From: Solimonas sp. SE-A11
Lineage (GTDB): Bacteria; Pseudomonadota; Gammaproteobacteria; Nevskiales; Nevskiaceae
NCBI RefSeq assembly: GCF_030345715.1
Contig: NZ_JAUASX010000026.1
Location: 1 to 63,835 of the forward strand
DNA: 63,835 bases
Direction: 5' to 3'
The position numbers were made by a program, and so were the translations under genes. Position 1 is the stretch's first letter. Each line of letters starts with the position of its first letter. Positions 16,269-24,639 of the stretch are shown piece after piece. Under the pieces are notes generated by a model. It worked only from the letters and a program-made list of their open reading frames with translations, had not been told where the DNA came from and did not search any database.

Positions 16269-17918
16269 ATGGAATCGCTGACGCCTGCCGACCTGGCCCT
16301 GTTTGCCGCCATTGCCGTGTTCGTGGCTGCCTGGTGGTGGCGCGCACTGCCGGGACGACGTGCGCTGCTGTGGCTGTCGGCCTTGGCCACCGTTGCGGCG
16401 GGCATCCAGGGTGTCTGTGATGACCGCTGGCAGGCTGGGGCGGGCGCCGTGGCCGGTATGCTGTTCCTGCTGGGCTCGCTGGTGGCAGGCCGCCGCCTTG
16501 TGTTGCTCGGCTGCCTGCTGAGCCTGGCCGGCGCGGTGGGCATCGCGTTGCCCTGGCTGTTCCCCGCCACGCCGCTGCCGAAGGCCTCGGGGCCGTATCA
16601 GGTCGGGCTGCGCAGCTTCGAGTTGGCCGATGCGTCGCGGCCGGGCATTTTCGGTGCCGCTCCGGGCGAGCCGCGGCGCCTGCTGGTGCGTGCCTGGTAC
16701 CCGGCCTCGCCGGCACCGGGCGCGGAACCGCGCCGCTATTTCAGCGAAGCGGAGACGAAAAGCACGGCGCGGGGATTCGGCGAACTGCTCGGCTTCCCAC
16801 CGCTGCTGGGCTATCTCAAGCACGTCCGCACGAATTCATACGAGGATGCGCCGCTGATGAATGGCAGCGGCCGCCTGCCGACACTGTTCTACAGCCACGG
16901 CTACACCGGATACGCCCAGCTCAATGCTGCGTTGATGGAAGAACTGGCCAGCCATGGCTACGTGATCTACTCGGTGCAGCACACCGGCGATGCCTCGCCC
17001 ACGGTGTTCCCCGACGGCAGCGTGGTGCCGATGGACCCGGGCCTGATCCGGCACATGCAGGAGTCCTTCGAGAAAGGCATCCCGCCCGACCTGATCCGCG
17101 CCTATACCACCACCGACTTCAACGAGCGTATCGACGCGCAGTTGGCAACGGCGGAGCATATGGCGACGGAGCGCAACCGGGCCGCGGTGGAAAGCCCCTG
17201 GGTGTGGTTAGCGGATCGCCTGTTCGTGCACGACCGACTGCAGGCGGGCCAGGTGCCGGAGAACGTGGCGGAGCTGGTGGCGGCCAGTGATTTCTCGCGC
17301 ACCGGCGAGATGGGCATCTCCTTCGGCGGTACCACGTCGGCCGCGCTCTGCCTGGTGGATCGCCGCTGCGCGGCAGCGGTGAATCTCGACGGCGGTGACT
17401 TCCACTTCAACACCTTCGCCGTGGATCTGCCGGTGCCGCTGCTGATGTTCCATGCCGAGTTCGCGGGCTTCTACCGGATGCTGGGCCTGGAGCCAAAGGG
17501 CGAGCTGCACAGTTTCAACGACTTCTCCTACGAGGCCTTCGACCAAGCCGGGCAGCGTGCCGACATCCACCGCATGGTGCTGCGCGGGGCGGTGCACTCC
17601 GGGCTGACCGACACCGGCCTGTTCCTGCGCCGGCCGCTGCGCGACGGCATGTTCGGCACCGCGCCGGACGAGATCCTGGTGGGCGCGCCGAATGCCTTCG
17701 TGCTGGGCTTCTTCGACCACTACCTGCGTGGCATGGACAATGGCTTTCCGGCCGCGCAGGTCCGCCGCTACGACGGCTGGGTGCAGCGTTACGACAACTC
17801 GGCGGTCCGGCAGTGGTGGTCGGGCCTGCCGCCGGAGCAGCAGGAGAGCATCACGGCGCGTATCGCGCGCCTGAAGGCGCAACTGCCGCCGGCCGCCACT
17901 GGAGTCCGCCATGACTGA
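16269..17918 (+). CDS. Membrane-anchored PAF-acetylhydrolase-like alpha/beta hydrolase
   Basis: A 549-aa protein with about four hydrophobic segments in the first 100 residues and a serine-esterase domain after them. The oxyanion region is FYSHGYTGY, the nucleophile elbow GISFGG, and the His sits in GAVHSGLTD, the layout of plasma/type-II PAF acetylhydrolases. It follows the TonB receptor by 10 nt. In this context I infer it could hydrolyse ester siderophores or a lipidic ligand to release iron, but a lipase role is also possible. A GTG at 16263 is an alternative start. Confidence 0.85.
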   Translation: MESLTPADLALFAAIAVFVAAWWWRALPGRRALLWLSALATVAAGIQGVCDDRWQAGAGAVAGMLFLLGSLVAGRRLVLLGCLLSLAGAVGIALPWLFPATPLPKASGPYQVGLRSFELADASRPGIFGAAPGEPRRLLVRAWYPASPAPGAEPRRYFSEAETKSTARGFGELLGFPPLLGYLKHVRTNSYEDAPLMNGSGRLPTLFYSHGYTGYAQLNAALMEELASHGYVIYSVQHTGDASPTVFPDGSVVPMDPGLIRHMQESFEKGIPPDLIRAYTTTDFNERIDAQLATAEHMATERNRAAVESPWVWLADRLFVHDRLQAGQVPENVAELVAASDFSRTGEMGISFGGTTSAALCLVDRRCAAAVNLDGGDFHFNTFAVDLPVPLLMFHAEFAGFYRMLGLEPKGELHSFNDFSYEAFDQAGQRADIHRMVLRGAVHSGLTDTGLFLRRPLRDGMFGTAPDEILVGAPNAFVLGFFDHYLRGMDNGFPAAQVRRYDGWVQRYDNSAVRQWWSGLPPEQQESITARIARLKAQLPPAATGVRHD

Positions 17919-18918
17919 GCGTATCGAGACCTTGCCTGCGCTGGAAGCCGTGGTCGGCAAGGTGCCGGGGCCGCGCGACCTGAAGGTGATCGACTTCCTC
18001 GACGCGGCCTCGCTGCGCTGGCTGCAGACCTCGCCACTGCTGTTCGCCGCCTTTGGCGATGGACGCGGCATCGCCATCACCGTCGGCGGCGGCGAGCCGG
18101 GCTTCGTGCAGGCGCCGGACGCGCGCCGCCTGCGCATTTCGCTGGCGCTGCTGGATCACCCGGACCAGGCGCAACCGGGCCTGGGCTTTGGCGGCCTGTT
18201 CCTGTCGCCAAGCCTGTGCGAGACGCTGCGCGTCAATGGCCGCGTCGTGTCAGTGGCGGAAGGCGTGGTGGAGATCGAGGTGCGCGAGTGCTACCTGCAC
18301 TGCGCCAAGGCCCTGATCCGCTCGGAGTTCTGGAAGGGCGAGCCGGGCGGGGAGATTCCGGATACCGCGACGGCCTTTGTCGATGCCAGCCGCTTCATGG
18401 CGTTGGCGACGATCAACGAGCAGGGCCAGGCCGATGTCAGTCCCAAGGGTGATCCGCGCGGCGCGATGCTGCAGATGCGCAGCGGCGATGCCTGGTTCGC
18501 CGACCGCCCGGGCAACCGCCGCGTCGACAGCTTCCGCAATATCCTGGCGCAGCCGCGGGTGGCCGCGGCGGTGCTGGTGCCGGGGTCGTCGCGCATGGTG
18601 CTGCTGTCGGGCACCGCGTGCCTCACCACCGATGCGGCGATGCGTGCGCTGTTCACCGTCGCCGAGCGCCTGCCCAAGCTCGCCACCTGCATCGAGCAGC
18701 CGCTGCTGCAGGCCTACGACAGTGCCGCGCTGGCGCGTGCGCAACCCTGGCCGGCGCTGCCTGCCGCCGCCGACATCGACCCGGCGGCGATCTTCAAGGC
18801 GCATGTGATGCACAGCAAATCGGGCGGCATCATGGCCGGCATCGCGCGCACGGCGCTGGCGGTGCCCGGCTTCATGGACAAGACCCTGCAGAACGACTAC
18901 AAGAAGAACCTCTACTGA
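17911..18918 (+). CDS. Pyridoxamine-5'-phosphate-oxidase (PPOX)-fold flavoprotein
   Basis: A 335-aa protein whose C-terminal half (FMALATINEQGQADVSPKGD, then NRRVDSFRNILAQPRVAAAV) is the FMN-binding split barrel of the MSMEG_1061-type PPOX group. The first half looks like a divergent second barrel. It overlaps the hydrolase stop by 8 nt and the next gene by one base, so translation is coupled. As an FMN or F420 enzyme it may reduce or oxidise the imported compound or its iron; this is inference from context. Confidence 0.85.
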   Translation: MTERIETLPALEAVVGKVPGPRDLKVIDFLDAASLRWLQTSPLLFAAFGDGRGIAITVGGGEPGFVQAPDARRLRISLALLDHPDQAQPGLGFGGLFLSPSLCETLRVNGRVVSVAEGVVEIEVRECYLHCAKALIRSEFWKGEPGGEIPDTATAFVDASRFMALATINEQGQADVSPKGDPRGAMLQMRSGDAWFADRPGNRRVDSFRNILAQPRVAAAVLVPGSSRMVLLSGTACLTTDAAMRALFTVAERLPKLATCIEQPLLQAYDSAALARAQPWPALPAAADIDPAAIFKAHVMHSKSGGIMAGIARTALAVPGFMDKTLQNDYKKNLY

Positions 18919-20072
18919 TGAGCAACCAAGCCAATGCGCCAGGTCGCTGGTTCCGCTTCCATCTCTGGTTGCACCGCTGGACCAGCCTGATCGCGACGAT
19001 CCCCTTCTTGGTCCTGTGCATCACCGGCACGATCCTGATCTTCCACGAGGAGATCGAAGAGGCCCTGGGCGAGGTGCCGGTGTCGCAGCATGCCGCCGAG
19101 ACGCCGCAGCGCCCGGCGTCGGAGTCCATCGCCAACGTGCTCGCGGCCTACCCGGACGAGCGCGTGCTCAGCACCGGCCTGGACCCGGAGCATCACCCTG
19201 GCGTGATGCTGGTGGTCACCGGTCCCAAGGAGGCCAGGAGCTTCGAGGGCGCCAAGCTGCGCTTCACCGACCTGGTCACCGCGCAGCCGGTGGGCGATCC
19301 CGATCCCGGCATGACCTTCACCGGCTTCCTGCTGGAGTTGCATGCGGAGTGGTTCCTCGGCCCGATCGGCGAGCTCATCGGCGCGCTGATCGCATTGTTG
19401 GTGTTCCTGTCGCTGGTGTCGGGCATCGTGGTCTACGCGCCTTACGTGCGACGCATCGCCTTCGGCATGCTGCGCCGGGGCAAGGGCTCGCGGTTGCTGC
19501 AGCTGGACCTGCACAACTTCATCGGTGCCGTGGTGCTGGGCTGGGCGCTGGTGGTGACGGTGACGGGCTTCCTGCTGGGCTTCAACTCGGTGGCGATCGG
19601 TGTCTGGCAGATGACCGAGCTGGGCCACCTGCGCGAGGAGGCCAACCGCATGGAGCCGGTGGACGCGCGCCATCCGCCGGTGGACGTGGACCGTGCCTAT
19701 GCCATCGCGCAGGAAGCGGCGCCCGCGGGCTGGACGGTGAGCACCATGGTCTACCCGCTGACGGAGTTCTCCACGCCGCGCCACTACACCGCGCTGCTGG
19801 TGGGCAACCAGGGCGTGGACGAGCGCCTGTTCCGCGTGGTGATCGTGGACGCCAAGACCGGCGAGGTGCCGATCGTTCCGGAGGTGCCGGCCTACATCAA
19901 GGCGATCTCGCTGTCGCAGCCGCTGCACTTCGGTGACTACGGCGGCCTGCCGCTGAAGCTGCTGTGGACCGCCTGCACCTGGCTGACGCTGTTCATCACC
20001 GTCAACGGTGCCTGGCTGTGGTGGGACCGCCGCCGCAAGCGCCAGGCGGTTCCGGCAGGAGTGCCGGCATGA
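18918..20072 (+). CDS. PepSY-associated inner-membrane protein (PiuB-like)
   Basis: A 384-aa protein with four transmembrane helices. The first is LIATIPFLVLCITGTILIF; two lie around residues 140-220 (LIGALIALLVFLSLVSGIVV, FIGAVVLGWALVVTVTG); and one is near the end. Two PepSY-like periplasmic modules are included. Relatives (PiuB, FsrB-like) are iron-regulated and are thought to pass electrons to ferric siderophores. The His residues near helix 1 (HLWLHRW) and in LDLHNF fit haem ligation. It is the fourth gene of the Fur operon; its ATG overlaps the previous TGA. Confidence 0.9.
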   Translation: MSNQANAPGRWFRFHLWLHRWTSLIATIPFLVLCITGTILIFHEEIEEALGEVPVSQHAAETPQRPASESIANVLAAYPDERVLSTGLDPEHHPGVMLVVTGPKEARSFEGAKLRFTDLVTAQPVGDPDPGMTFTGFLLELHAEWFLGPIGELIGALIALLVFLSLVSGIVVYAPYVRRIAFGMLRRGKGSRLLQLDLHNFIGAVVLGWALVVTVTGFLLGFNSVAIGVWQMTELGHLREEANRMEPVDARHPPVDVDRAYAIAQEAAPAGWTVSTMVYPLTEFSTPRHYTALLVGNQGVDERLFRVVIVDAKTGEVPIVPEVPAYIKAISLSQPLHFGDYGGLPLKLLWTACTWLTLFITVNGAWLWWDRRRKRQAVPAGVPA

Positions 20073-20305
20073 CAAATTCGTCTGGAACGAATTTGGACAG
20101 CCGCAAGGCTGGCCCCGCAGGGGCGAACTCCAAGGACGGAGCTCGCAGCCAGGTTCTCAAGCGGGTCCTGGTGATGGCGCTGCTCAGCGTCGCCGGCATC
20201 ATCGGCATGCTGCTGGTGGATTCGGCGCTGGACTGGGTGTTCTTCGCACTGACGGCGCTGCCGCTGGTGGTGGGAGGCTGGCGCTATCTGGCGGAGCGGA
20301 GTTGA
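20069..20305 (+). CDS. Small two-helix membrane protein, last gene of the Fur operon
   Basis: A 78-aa protein with a polar N-terminus and two hydrophobic helices (VLVMALLSVAGIIGMLLV and DWVFFALTALPLVVGGW). The ATG overlaps the PepSY stop (ATGA), so it is translationally coupled. It may be a subunit or stabiliser of the PepSY reductase. No family is recognised. Confidence 0.75.
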   Translation: MTNSSGTNLDSRKAGPAGANSKDGARSQVLKRVLVMALLSVAGIIGMLLVDSALDWVFFALTALPLVVGGWRYLAERS

Positions 20306-20327
20306 TTCACGCCGATCTCTCTGTGAA

Positions 20328-20475
20328 CCGTTCGCACTGAGCCTGTCGAAGTGTGAGCGGTTCGGCTTCCGGGGGGCCATCCATGGCGAGACTTCTGCTC
20401 GCCCATTTCACCCCGGCCCGGCCATCCATGGCCGGGCGTTCGCCGGCCTGGAGTGCCATTCAAGGCACTCCAGGA
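20328..20475. repeat. REP-like palindromic repeats between convergent genes
   Basis: Three imperfect palindromes are stacked here. One is a REP-type unit (20328-20360, CCGTTCGCACTGAGCCTGTC... ending GAGCGG). The second is a GGCCATCCATGGCC-centred unit (around 20426-20440). The third is a perfect 11-bp stem-loop (20450-20460 with 20465-20475), whose loop supplies the stop codon of the leftward CinA-like gene. The first unit recurs at 56209, 58412, 62524 and 62581. They may help end transcription from both sides. Confidence 0.75.
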
Positions 20476-20990
20476 CCATCCCGGCTCACCCAGCGCGGTG
20501 CCGTCTTGAGTGCCTCCACCAGCAGTGCCAGCGCCGCCTCGGTGAACGCCCACATGTTCTCCACGCGGTCGCTGCTGCCGGTGCGCAGCGTGCGCACGAG
20601 CCGCACCGTGCCGTGGACCGCCAGACAGGTATGGCCGGCGGGATCGCCGTAGGGATTGCCCTGCGGCCCGGAGGCGCCGGTCTCCGCCAGGCCCCAGGCG
20701 ATGCGGCCGTGCTTGGCGCGCACCGCTTCCGCCAGCCACTGTGCATAGGGCTCCGAGCTGGAGCGGATGCCGCGCTCGCGCATCTCGTCGGTGGAGATGC
20801 CGACCAGGCCGCGGATGGAGCGCGCGGAATAGGTGATGGCGCCGCCGGCGAAATAGGCGGAGGCGCCGGGCTGCGCCAGCAGGCAGGCAGCGATCAGGCC
20901 GCCGGCGGAGGTCTCGGCCACGGCGATCTTCTCGCCGCGTTCCTTCAGCAGCTGGCCGGCCTCGTGGCCCAGGAACAGGATGTCGCGCAT
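20460..20990 (-). CDS. CinA-family nicotinamide-nucleotide amidohydrolase-like protein
   Basis: A 176-aa protein matching the CinA C-terminal domain (PncC), which deamidates NMN in pyridine-nucleotide salvage. Motifs seen: AVAETSAGGLIAACLL (about 25-40), the GAITYSARSIRGLVGI segment, and GLAETGASGPQGNPYGDPAG (about 100-120). The length is close to stand-alone PncC (about 160 aa). The last residues are encoded within a repeat hairpin, so the C-terminus may have been changed by repeat insertion. Confidence 0.85.
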   Translation of the reverse strand: MRDILFLGHEAGQLLKERGEKIAVAETSAGGLIAACLLAQPGASAYFAGGAITYSARSIRGLVGISTDEMRERGIRSSSEPYAQWLAEAVRAKHGRIAWGLAETGASGPQGNPYGDPAGHTCLAVHGTVRLVRTLRTGSSDRVENMWAFTEAALALLVEALKTAPRWVSRDGPGVP

Positions 20991-21006
20991 GCAGGGGTTC
21001 TCGTGG

Positions 21007-21813
21007 TCAGTCCAGGGACAGGATACGCGGTGCGCGCGCGCCGGCCAGCACGCTGGCCGGGGACACGCCGAACATGGCCTTGAAGGCGTGGCTGAAATGG
21101 GTGGAGCTGGCGAAGCCGGCGTCGAAGGCCGCGGTGGTCAGCGAGGCACCGGCGGCGATGCGCTCCAGCGCATGGCGGAAGCGGATCCAGATGCGGAAGC
21201 GGCGCAGCGGCACGCCGGTCTGGTCCTGGAACAGGTGCTGCAGGCGGCTCGGCGAGAGCGCGGCGGCCTCGGCCAGCGCCGACAGGGGCAGGTTCTCGCC
21301 CAGGTCGGCCTGCATCAGGCCGATGGTGCCGGCCACGCGCGGGTCCAGCGTCGGCAGTGTCGGGTAGCGCCCCAGGGCCGTATTAAGGCAGGGCTCCAGA
21401 AGGGATGGAGCGTCCGGTGCTTGGTGGAAGCGGCGCAGGGCATCGCCGAGCGATGCGAGCGGCGGCGGGTCGAAGGACGGCTCGGCGCAGTCGCGTGCCG
21501 ACATCGCCGGGTGGTAGGGGCGATGCGGATCGTTGTAGTAGACCGCGGTGATGCCGCCGCGCAGGTCCAGCGCGTGCATGCAGCCGGCCGGCACCAGCGC
21601 GGTCTGCGCCTGGCGCCAGCGGCGCTCGGCGGAAAGACGCACGCGCACCTCGCCCTGCAGCGCCACCAGCAGCACGGTGGCGGCATGGCGGTGCGGCGCC
21701 ACCTCGCCCAGCGGGCCGATGAACAGCAGGCGCTGCGGCCACAGGCAGATCAGCGGGGCGGCAGCCGGTTTGGGCAAGTGTCGGGGCATGGCGGCGGGTA
21801 GATTGCGCGGCAT
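21007..21813 (-). CDS. AraC-family transcriptional regulator
   Basis: A 268-aa protein with an N-terminal cupin-like sensor (PHRHAATVLLVALQGEVRVR) and two C-terminal HTH motifs (LPLSALAEAAALSPSRLQHL; TTAAFDAGFASSTHFSHAF). The start at 21813 is nearest the divergent nitrilase gene and leaves a 27-bp intergenic gap; the Met at 21789 is an alternative. The frame stays open far upstream by chance. It probably controls the divergent carbon-nitrogen hydrolase, as AraC regulators often do. Confidence 0.85.
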   Translation of the reverse strand: MPRNLPAAMPRHLPKPAAAPLICLWPQRLLFIGPLGEVAPHRHAATVLLVALQGEVRVRLSAERRWRQAQTALVPAGCMHALDLRGGITAVYYNDPHRPYHPAMSARDCAEPSFDPPPLASLGDALRRFHQAPDAPSLLEPCLNTALGRYPTLPTLDPRVAGTIGLMQADLGENLPLSALAEAAALSPSRLQHLFQDQTGVPLRRFRIWIRFRHALERIAAGASLTTAAFDAGFASSTHFSHAFKAMFGVSPASVLAGARAPRILSLD

Positions 21814-21840
21814 CCTTTCCCAAGTCGAGCCCCGTCCGCC

Positions 21841-22800
21841 ATGAACTCCAACGAGCCCGTTCCGGTTGCCGCCGTGCAATTGCAGGGCCGCCCCGGCGAC
21901 ATCGCCGGCAACCTGCGCGATGCGCGCGGCTATGCCGAGCAAGCCTTTGCCGCCGGTGCGCGGATCGTCGCGCTGCCGGAGTTCTTCCCTTCGCCGGTGT
22001 ACTACGACGAGCCCTTCGACGGGCAGGCGTTGGACGAGCGCGACAACCCGGCGCTGGCGATGATGCTGGAGCTGGCGCAGCGGCACCGGGGCTACATCGG
22101 CGGTTCGATGGTGCTGCGCCGCGGCACGGGCGTGTACAACACCTATTTCTTCGTTCAGCCCGACGGTCGCTGGTTCACCCACGACAAGGACCTGCCGACC
22201 ATGTGGGAGAACTGCTTCTACGAGCCGGGCAGCGACGATGGCTACATGGACACCGAACTTGGTGGTGTCGGTGCGGCGGTGTGCTGGGAGCTGATCCGCA
22301 CGCAGACGGTGAAGCGGCTGCGTGGGCGCATCGGCCTGGCGATGACCGGCAACCACTGGTGGACCATTCCGTCGAACTGGCCGCTGCTGACGCCGCTGTT
22401 GCGCCCGCTGCACCGGATCAACCGCGGCTTCTCCGAGCAGGCGCCGGTGGAGTTCGCCAGGCTTTTGGGCGTGCCGGTGCTGCATGCTTCCCATTGCGGC
22501 CGTTTCCGGAGCCGCTTCCTGCTGCTGCCGGGTACGCGGCTCAGCGTGCCGCACGAGTCCGAGTTCGTCGGCGCCACCCAGATCGTGGATGCGGCAGGGC
22601 AGGTGCTGGCTCGTCGCAATACCGCCGAGGGGCCGGGGGTCGTCAGCGCCGAGATCCGCCTGGGGGCGCAGGCACCGGCGGCGCCGCTGGACGAGGCGCG
22701 CTTCTGGATTCCGCCGCTGACGCTGCTGCATCGGGCCTACTGGCACCAGCAGAACGCCTGCGGCAAGAGCTTTTACCGCTCGCGGCGCCAGGCCGCCTGA
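21841..22800 (+). CDS. Carbon-nitrogen hydrolase (nitrilase superfamily)
   Basis: A 319-aa enzyme that cleaves a C-N bond of a nitrile, amide or N-carbamoyl compound. The Glu-Lys-Cys triad is visible: Glu in IVALPEFFPSP (about 45), Lys in HDKDLPTMWE (about 117), Cys in AAVCWELIRT (about 150). The C-terminus is 20-30 residues longer than minimal members. It is divergent from the AraC gene. The exact substrate is unknown. Confidence 0.88.
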   Translation: MNSNEPVPVAAVQLQGRPGDIAGNLRDARGYAEQAFAAGARIVALPEFFPSPVYYDEPFDGQALDERDNPALAMMLELAQRHRGYIGGSMVLRRGTGVYNTYFFVQPDGRWFTHDKDLPTMWENCFYEPGSDDGYMDTELGGVGAAVCWELIRTQTVKRLRGRIGLAMTGNHWWTIPSNWPLLTPLLRPLHRINRGFSEQAPVEFARLLGVPVLHASHCGRFRSRFLLLPGTRLSVPHESEFVGATQIVDAAGQVLARRNTAEGPGVVSAEIRLGAQAPAAPLDEARFWIPPLTLLHRAYWHQQNACGKSFYRSRRQAA

Positions 22801-22842
22801 GCGTATAACGATCAACCATAACGACACGAAGGGACCGTAGAC

Positions 22843-23295
22843 ATGCTCACCGCCGTACAGATCGCCCAGCTCGGCTGCGGCCTGTTCTTCATCACGGGAC
22901 TGCTCACCGGCATCTGGAAATATCGCAGCATGATGAACAGCCCGGACGCGCAGGCGCCGGTCTATGTCGACATCTGCCACCGCACTGCGCTGATGTACGC
23001 CTTCGCCTGCCTGGTGCTGGCGGAGTTCGCCAAGCTCAGTGCCTGGCCGGAGGTGGTGAATGCCTGGGCGGTGGCGGTGCCGATTGTGTTCTTCGTGTCC
23101 GCGGTGATGATGTATGCGCTGCACGGCATCCTGCGCGACACCGACAACCAGCTGCGGCGCCCGCACCGGCTCGGCAGCGGCACGGTGCCGGGCGCGCTGA
23201 TCACGCTCTACATGGTGGCGCTGATCGTGGGTGAGGTCGGTGGCTTCCTGGTGCTGTTCGCGGGCTTCCTGAAGCCGCTGCTGGCCGCGGCTTGA
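22843..23295 (+). CDS. Four-helix integral membrane protein of unknown function
   Basis: A 150-aa protein with four hydrophobic helices (IAQLGCGLFFITGLLTGIW; TALMYAFACLVLAEF; AVPIVFFVSAVMMYAL; ALITLYMVALIVGEVGGFLV) and His/Asp residues between them. ACGAAGGGAC stands before the ATG. It follows the nitrilase by 42 nt and may share its message. I do not recognise the family with certainty. Confidence 0.75.
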   Translation: MLTAVQIAQLGCGLFFITGLLTGIWKYRSMMNSPDAQAPVYVDICHRTALMYAFACLVLAEFAKLSAWPEVVNAWAVAVPIVFFVSAVMMYALHGILRDTDNQLRRPHRLGSGTVPGALITLYMVALIVGEVGGFLVLFAGFLKPLLAAA

Positions 23296-23363
23296 TAAAT
23301 ATCAAGGCGCCGCGCTAGCGCGGCGCCTAGGCTGGTGCAATCTCCACTGCACGAGCCTGGATC

Positions 23364-23975
23364 ATGGACGTATTGCTGCGGGCGCAGATGCCCGATACAC
23401 GGGTGGTTGCCGAGGCGGGCGCGCTGGCGCGCGCCGCCTTCGACGACCGGCTCTTCCATCACACGCTGCGCACGCATTTCCTGGCGCTGCGCTACGCCGA
23501 GCGCTTCGGCGTGCACTGCGACCGCGAGCAACTGGCGCTGGCCTGCCTGTTCCATGACCTGGGGCTGGTAGCGCCGCGCTACCGCGCGGACCGTGCCTTC
23601 ACCTACAGCAGCTCGGCGGCGATGAGGGACTTCCTGCTGCAGCGGGGCTGGGCGGGGGAGCGGGTGCGGCCGGCGATGGAGGCCATCGATTTCCACATGC
23701 AGCTGCTGCCGCGCTGGGAGCTGGGCGAGACGGCCGGGCTGCTGCAGGTGGGCGCCTGGATGGATGTGACCGGGCTGCGCAGCTGGCGCTTGCCGGGTGC
23801 GGTGAAGCAGGCCCGCGCGCAGTTCCGGCGCGGCAGCTTCTTCTGGCAGTTCAGTGTCTGCCTGACGGGTCAGTTGATTTCGCCGAAACGTGCGCTGGGC
23901 TTGTCGGCGCCGCGCGGGCGCGAGCCTGAGGGGCACTACTGCTGCGAGGCCCACGCGCCGCGCATCGCGGCGTGA
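23364..23975 (+). CDS. HD-domain protein (cyanamide-hydratase/phosphohydrolase-like)
   Basis: A 203-aa metal-dependent HD protein. Visible motifs are HHTLRTHFLALRYAE (first His), CLFHDLGLV (the HD pair, about residue 68) and AIDFHMQ (later His). The size and the RTHF motif recall the small HD proteins related to cyanamide hydratase and secreted-metabolite HD enzymes rather than HD-GYP. The substrate is unknown. Its GCCTGGATC leader lacks a strong Shine-Dalgarno. Confidence 0.8.
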   Translation: MDVLLRAQMPDTRVVAEAGALARAAFDDRLFHHTLRTHFLALRYAERFGVHCDREQLALACLFHDLGLVAPRYRADRAFTYSSSAAMRDFLLQRGWAGERVRPAMEAIDFHMQLLPRWELGETAGLLQVGAWMDVTGLRSWRLPGAVKQARAQFRRGSFFWQFSVCLTGQLISPKRALGLSAPRGREPEGHYCCEAHAPRIAA

Positions 23976-23994
23976 GGAGCGGGCAGCGTGTTCG

Positions 23995-24180
23995 TCAGCG
24001 CGCCAGGACCGGCGCGGCGGTGGTGCCCGCGGCGACCGGCTCCTGCGAATGGAAGGTGGCCGCCAGCAGCAGTGCGGCGACACCGGCCACCACGGCGAGC
24101 TCCAGGGCGCGCGAGCGACGCGGCCGGCTCATCAGGGTGAGCGGCAACGGGATGTTGTGCTGCTGTGCGGTGGTTTTCAT
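23995..24180 (-). CDS. Small single-helix membrane protein
   Basis: A 61-aa protein with a polar N-terminus, Arg-rich patch (MSRPRRSRALE) and one transmembrane helix (LAVVAGVAALLLAATF), then a short Ala/Pro tail. GAAGGGATCC stands just before the ATG. A -24/-12 type promoter lies 35-49 nt upstream, linking it to sigma-54. No family is recognised. Confidence 0.65.
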   Translation of the reverse strand: MKTTAQQHNIPLPLTLMSRPRRSRALELAVVAGVAALLLAATFHSQEPVAAGTTAAPVLAR

Positions 24181-24214
24181 GAGGATCCCTTCGGCGTCGT
24201 GGCAGGGCATGAGG

Positions 24215-24229
24215 GCAATGTCCATGCCG
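24215..24229 (-). promoter_or_regulatory. Candidate sigma-54 promoter of the 61-aa gene
   Basis: On the minus strand: CGGCATGGACATTGC, with GG and GC spaced as in TGGCAC-N5-TTGC. The predicted start is about 23 nt before the ATG at 24180. Two of the conserved bases differ from consensus. Confidence 0.45.
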
Positions 24230-24594
24230 AGACCCATTGTGCGGCCAAGCCCTTGATGTTTCTGTGCGCGACATCCCGAAAGCGAAAAATGGGCGATGCA
24301 GTTTGCATGAAGCACGTCACAGTGCCCTGCAGATTCCGGCGATGGTCGCGGGCACTGCGCAGACGCTTGCCGCCAGTATGGCTGCGGCCTGGCGCCCGGC
24401 ATGCTCAGTGCCGCGGTAGTGGAGATGATCACCCGCATCCGGGACGATCCCTGCTCACCTCCACAGGCGGCCGGCAGCCCCTGCATGCACTTTCTGACGG
24501 AGGCAGGCGCGGACATTTGCAAAACGCACGGCCCCGCCGACGAGTGATTTTCGCAGTGCCCTGATTTTTCGGATTTTTCGTTCCGGCATTTCCC
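24230..24594. other. Gene-free stretch between divergent small genes
   Basis: About 365 nt with slightly lower GC than the surroundings. No open frame with a ribosome-binding site, no RNA gene and no obvious repeat was found. It is bounded by two candidate sigma-54 promoters pointing outward, so upstream activator sites could lie here. Confidence 0.4.
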
Positions 24595-24609
24595 TGGCCC
24601 GGCGCTTGC
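24595..24609 (+). promoter_or_regulatory. Candidate sigma-54 promoter of the 188-aa exported protein gene
   Basis: TGGCCCGGCGCTTGC matches TGGCACG-N4-TTGC with one change and exact GG/GC spacing. T-rich DNA lies just upstream (CTGATTTTTCGGATTTTTCG), which could help bending or IHF binding. The predicted start is about 20 nt before the ATG at 24640. Confidence 0.6.
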
Positions 24610-24639
24610 GATGGCGAACGCATCACACGGGGAATCCCA

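Noticed and set aside
21814-23166. Leftward extension of the AraC frame to 719 codons
   Set aside because: It runs antisense through the nitrilase and a membrane-protein gene with clear motifs; the frame is open by chance.
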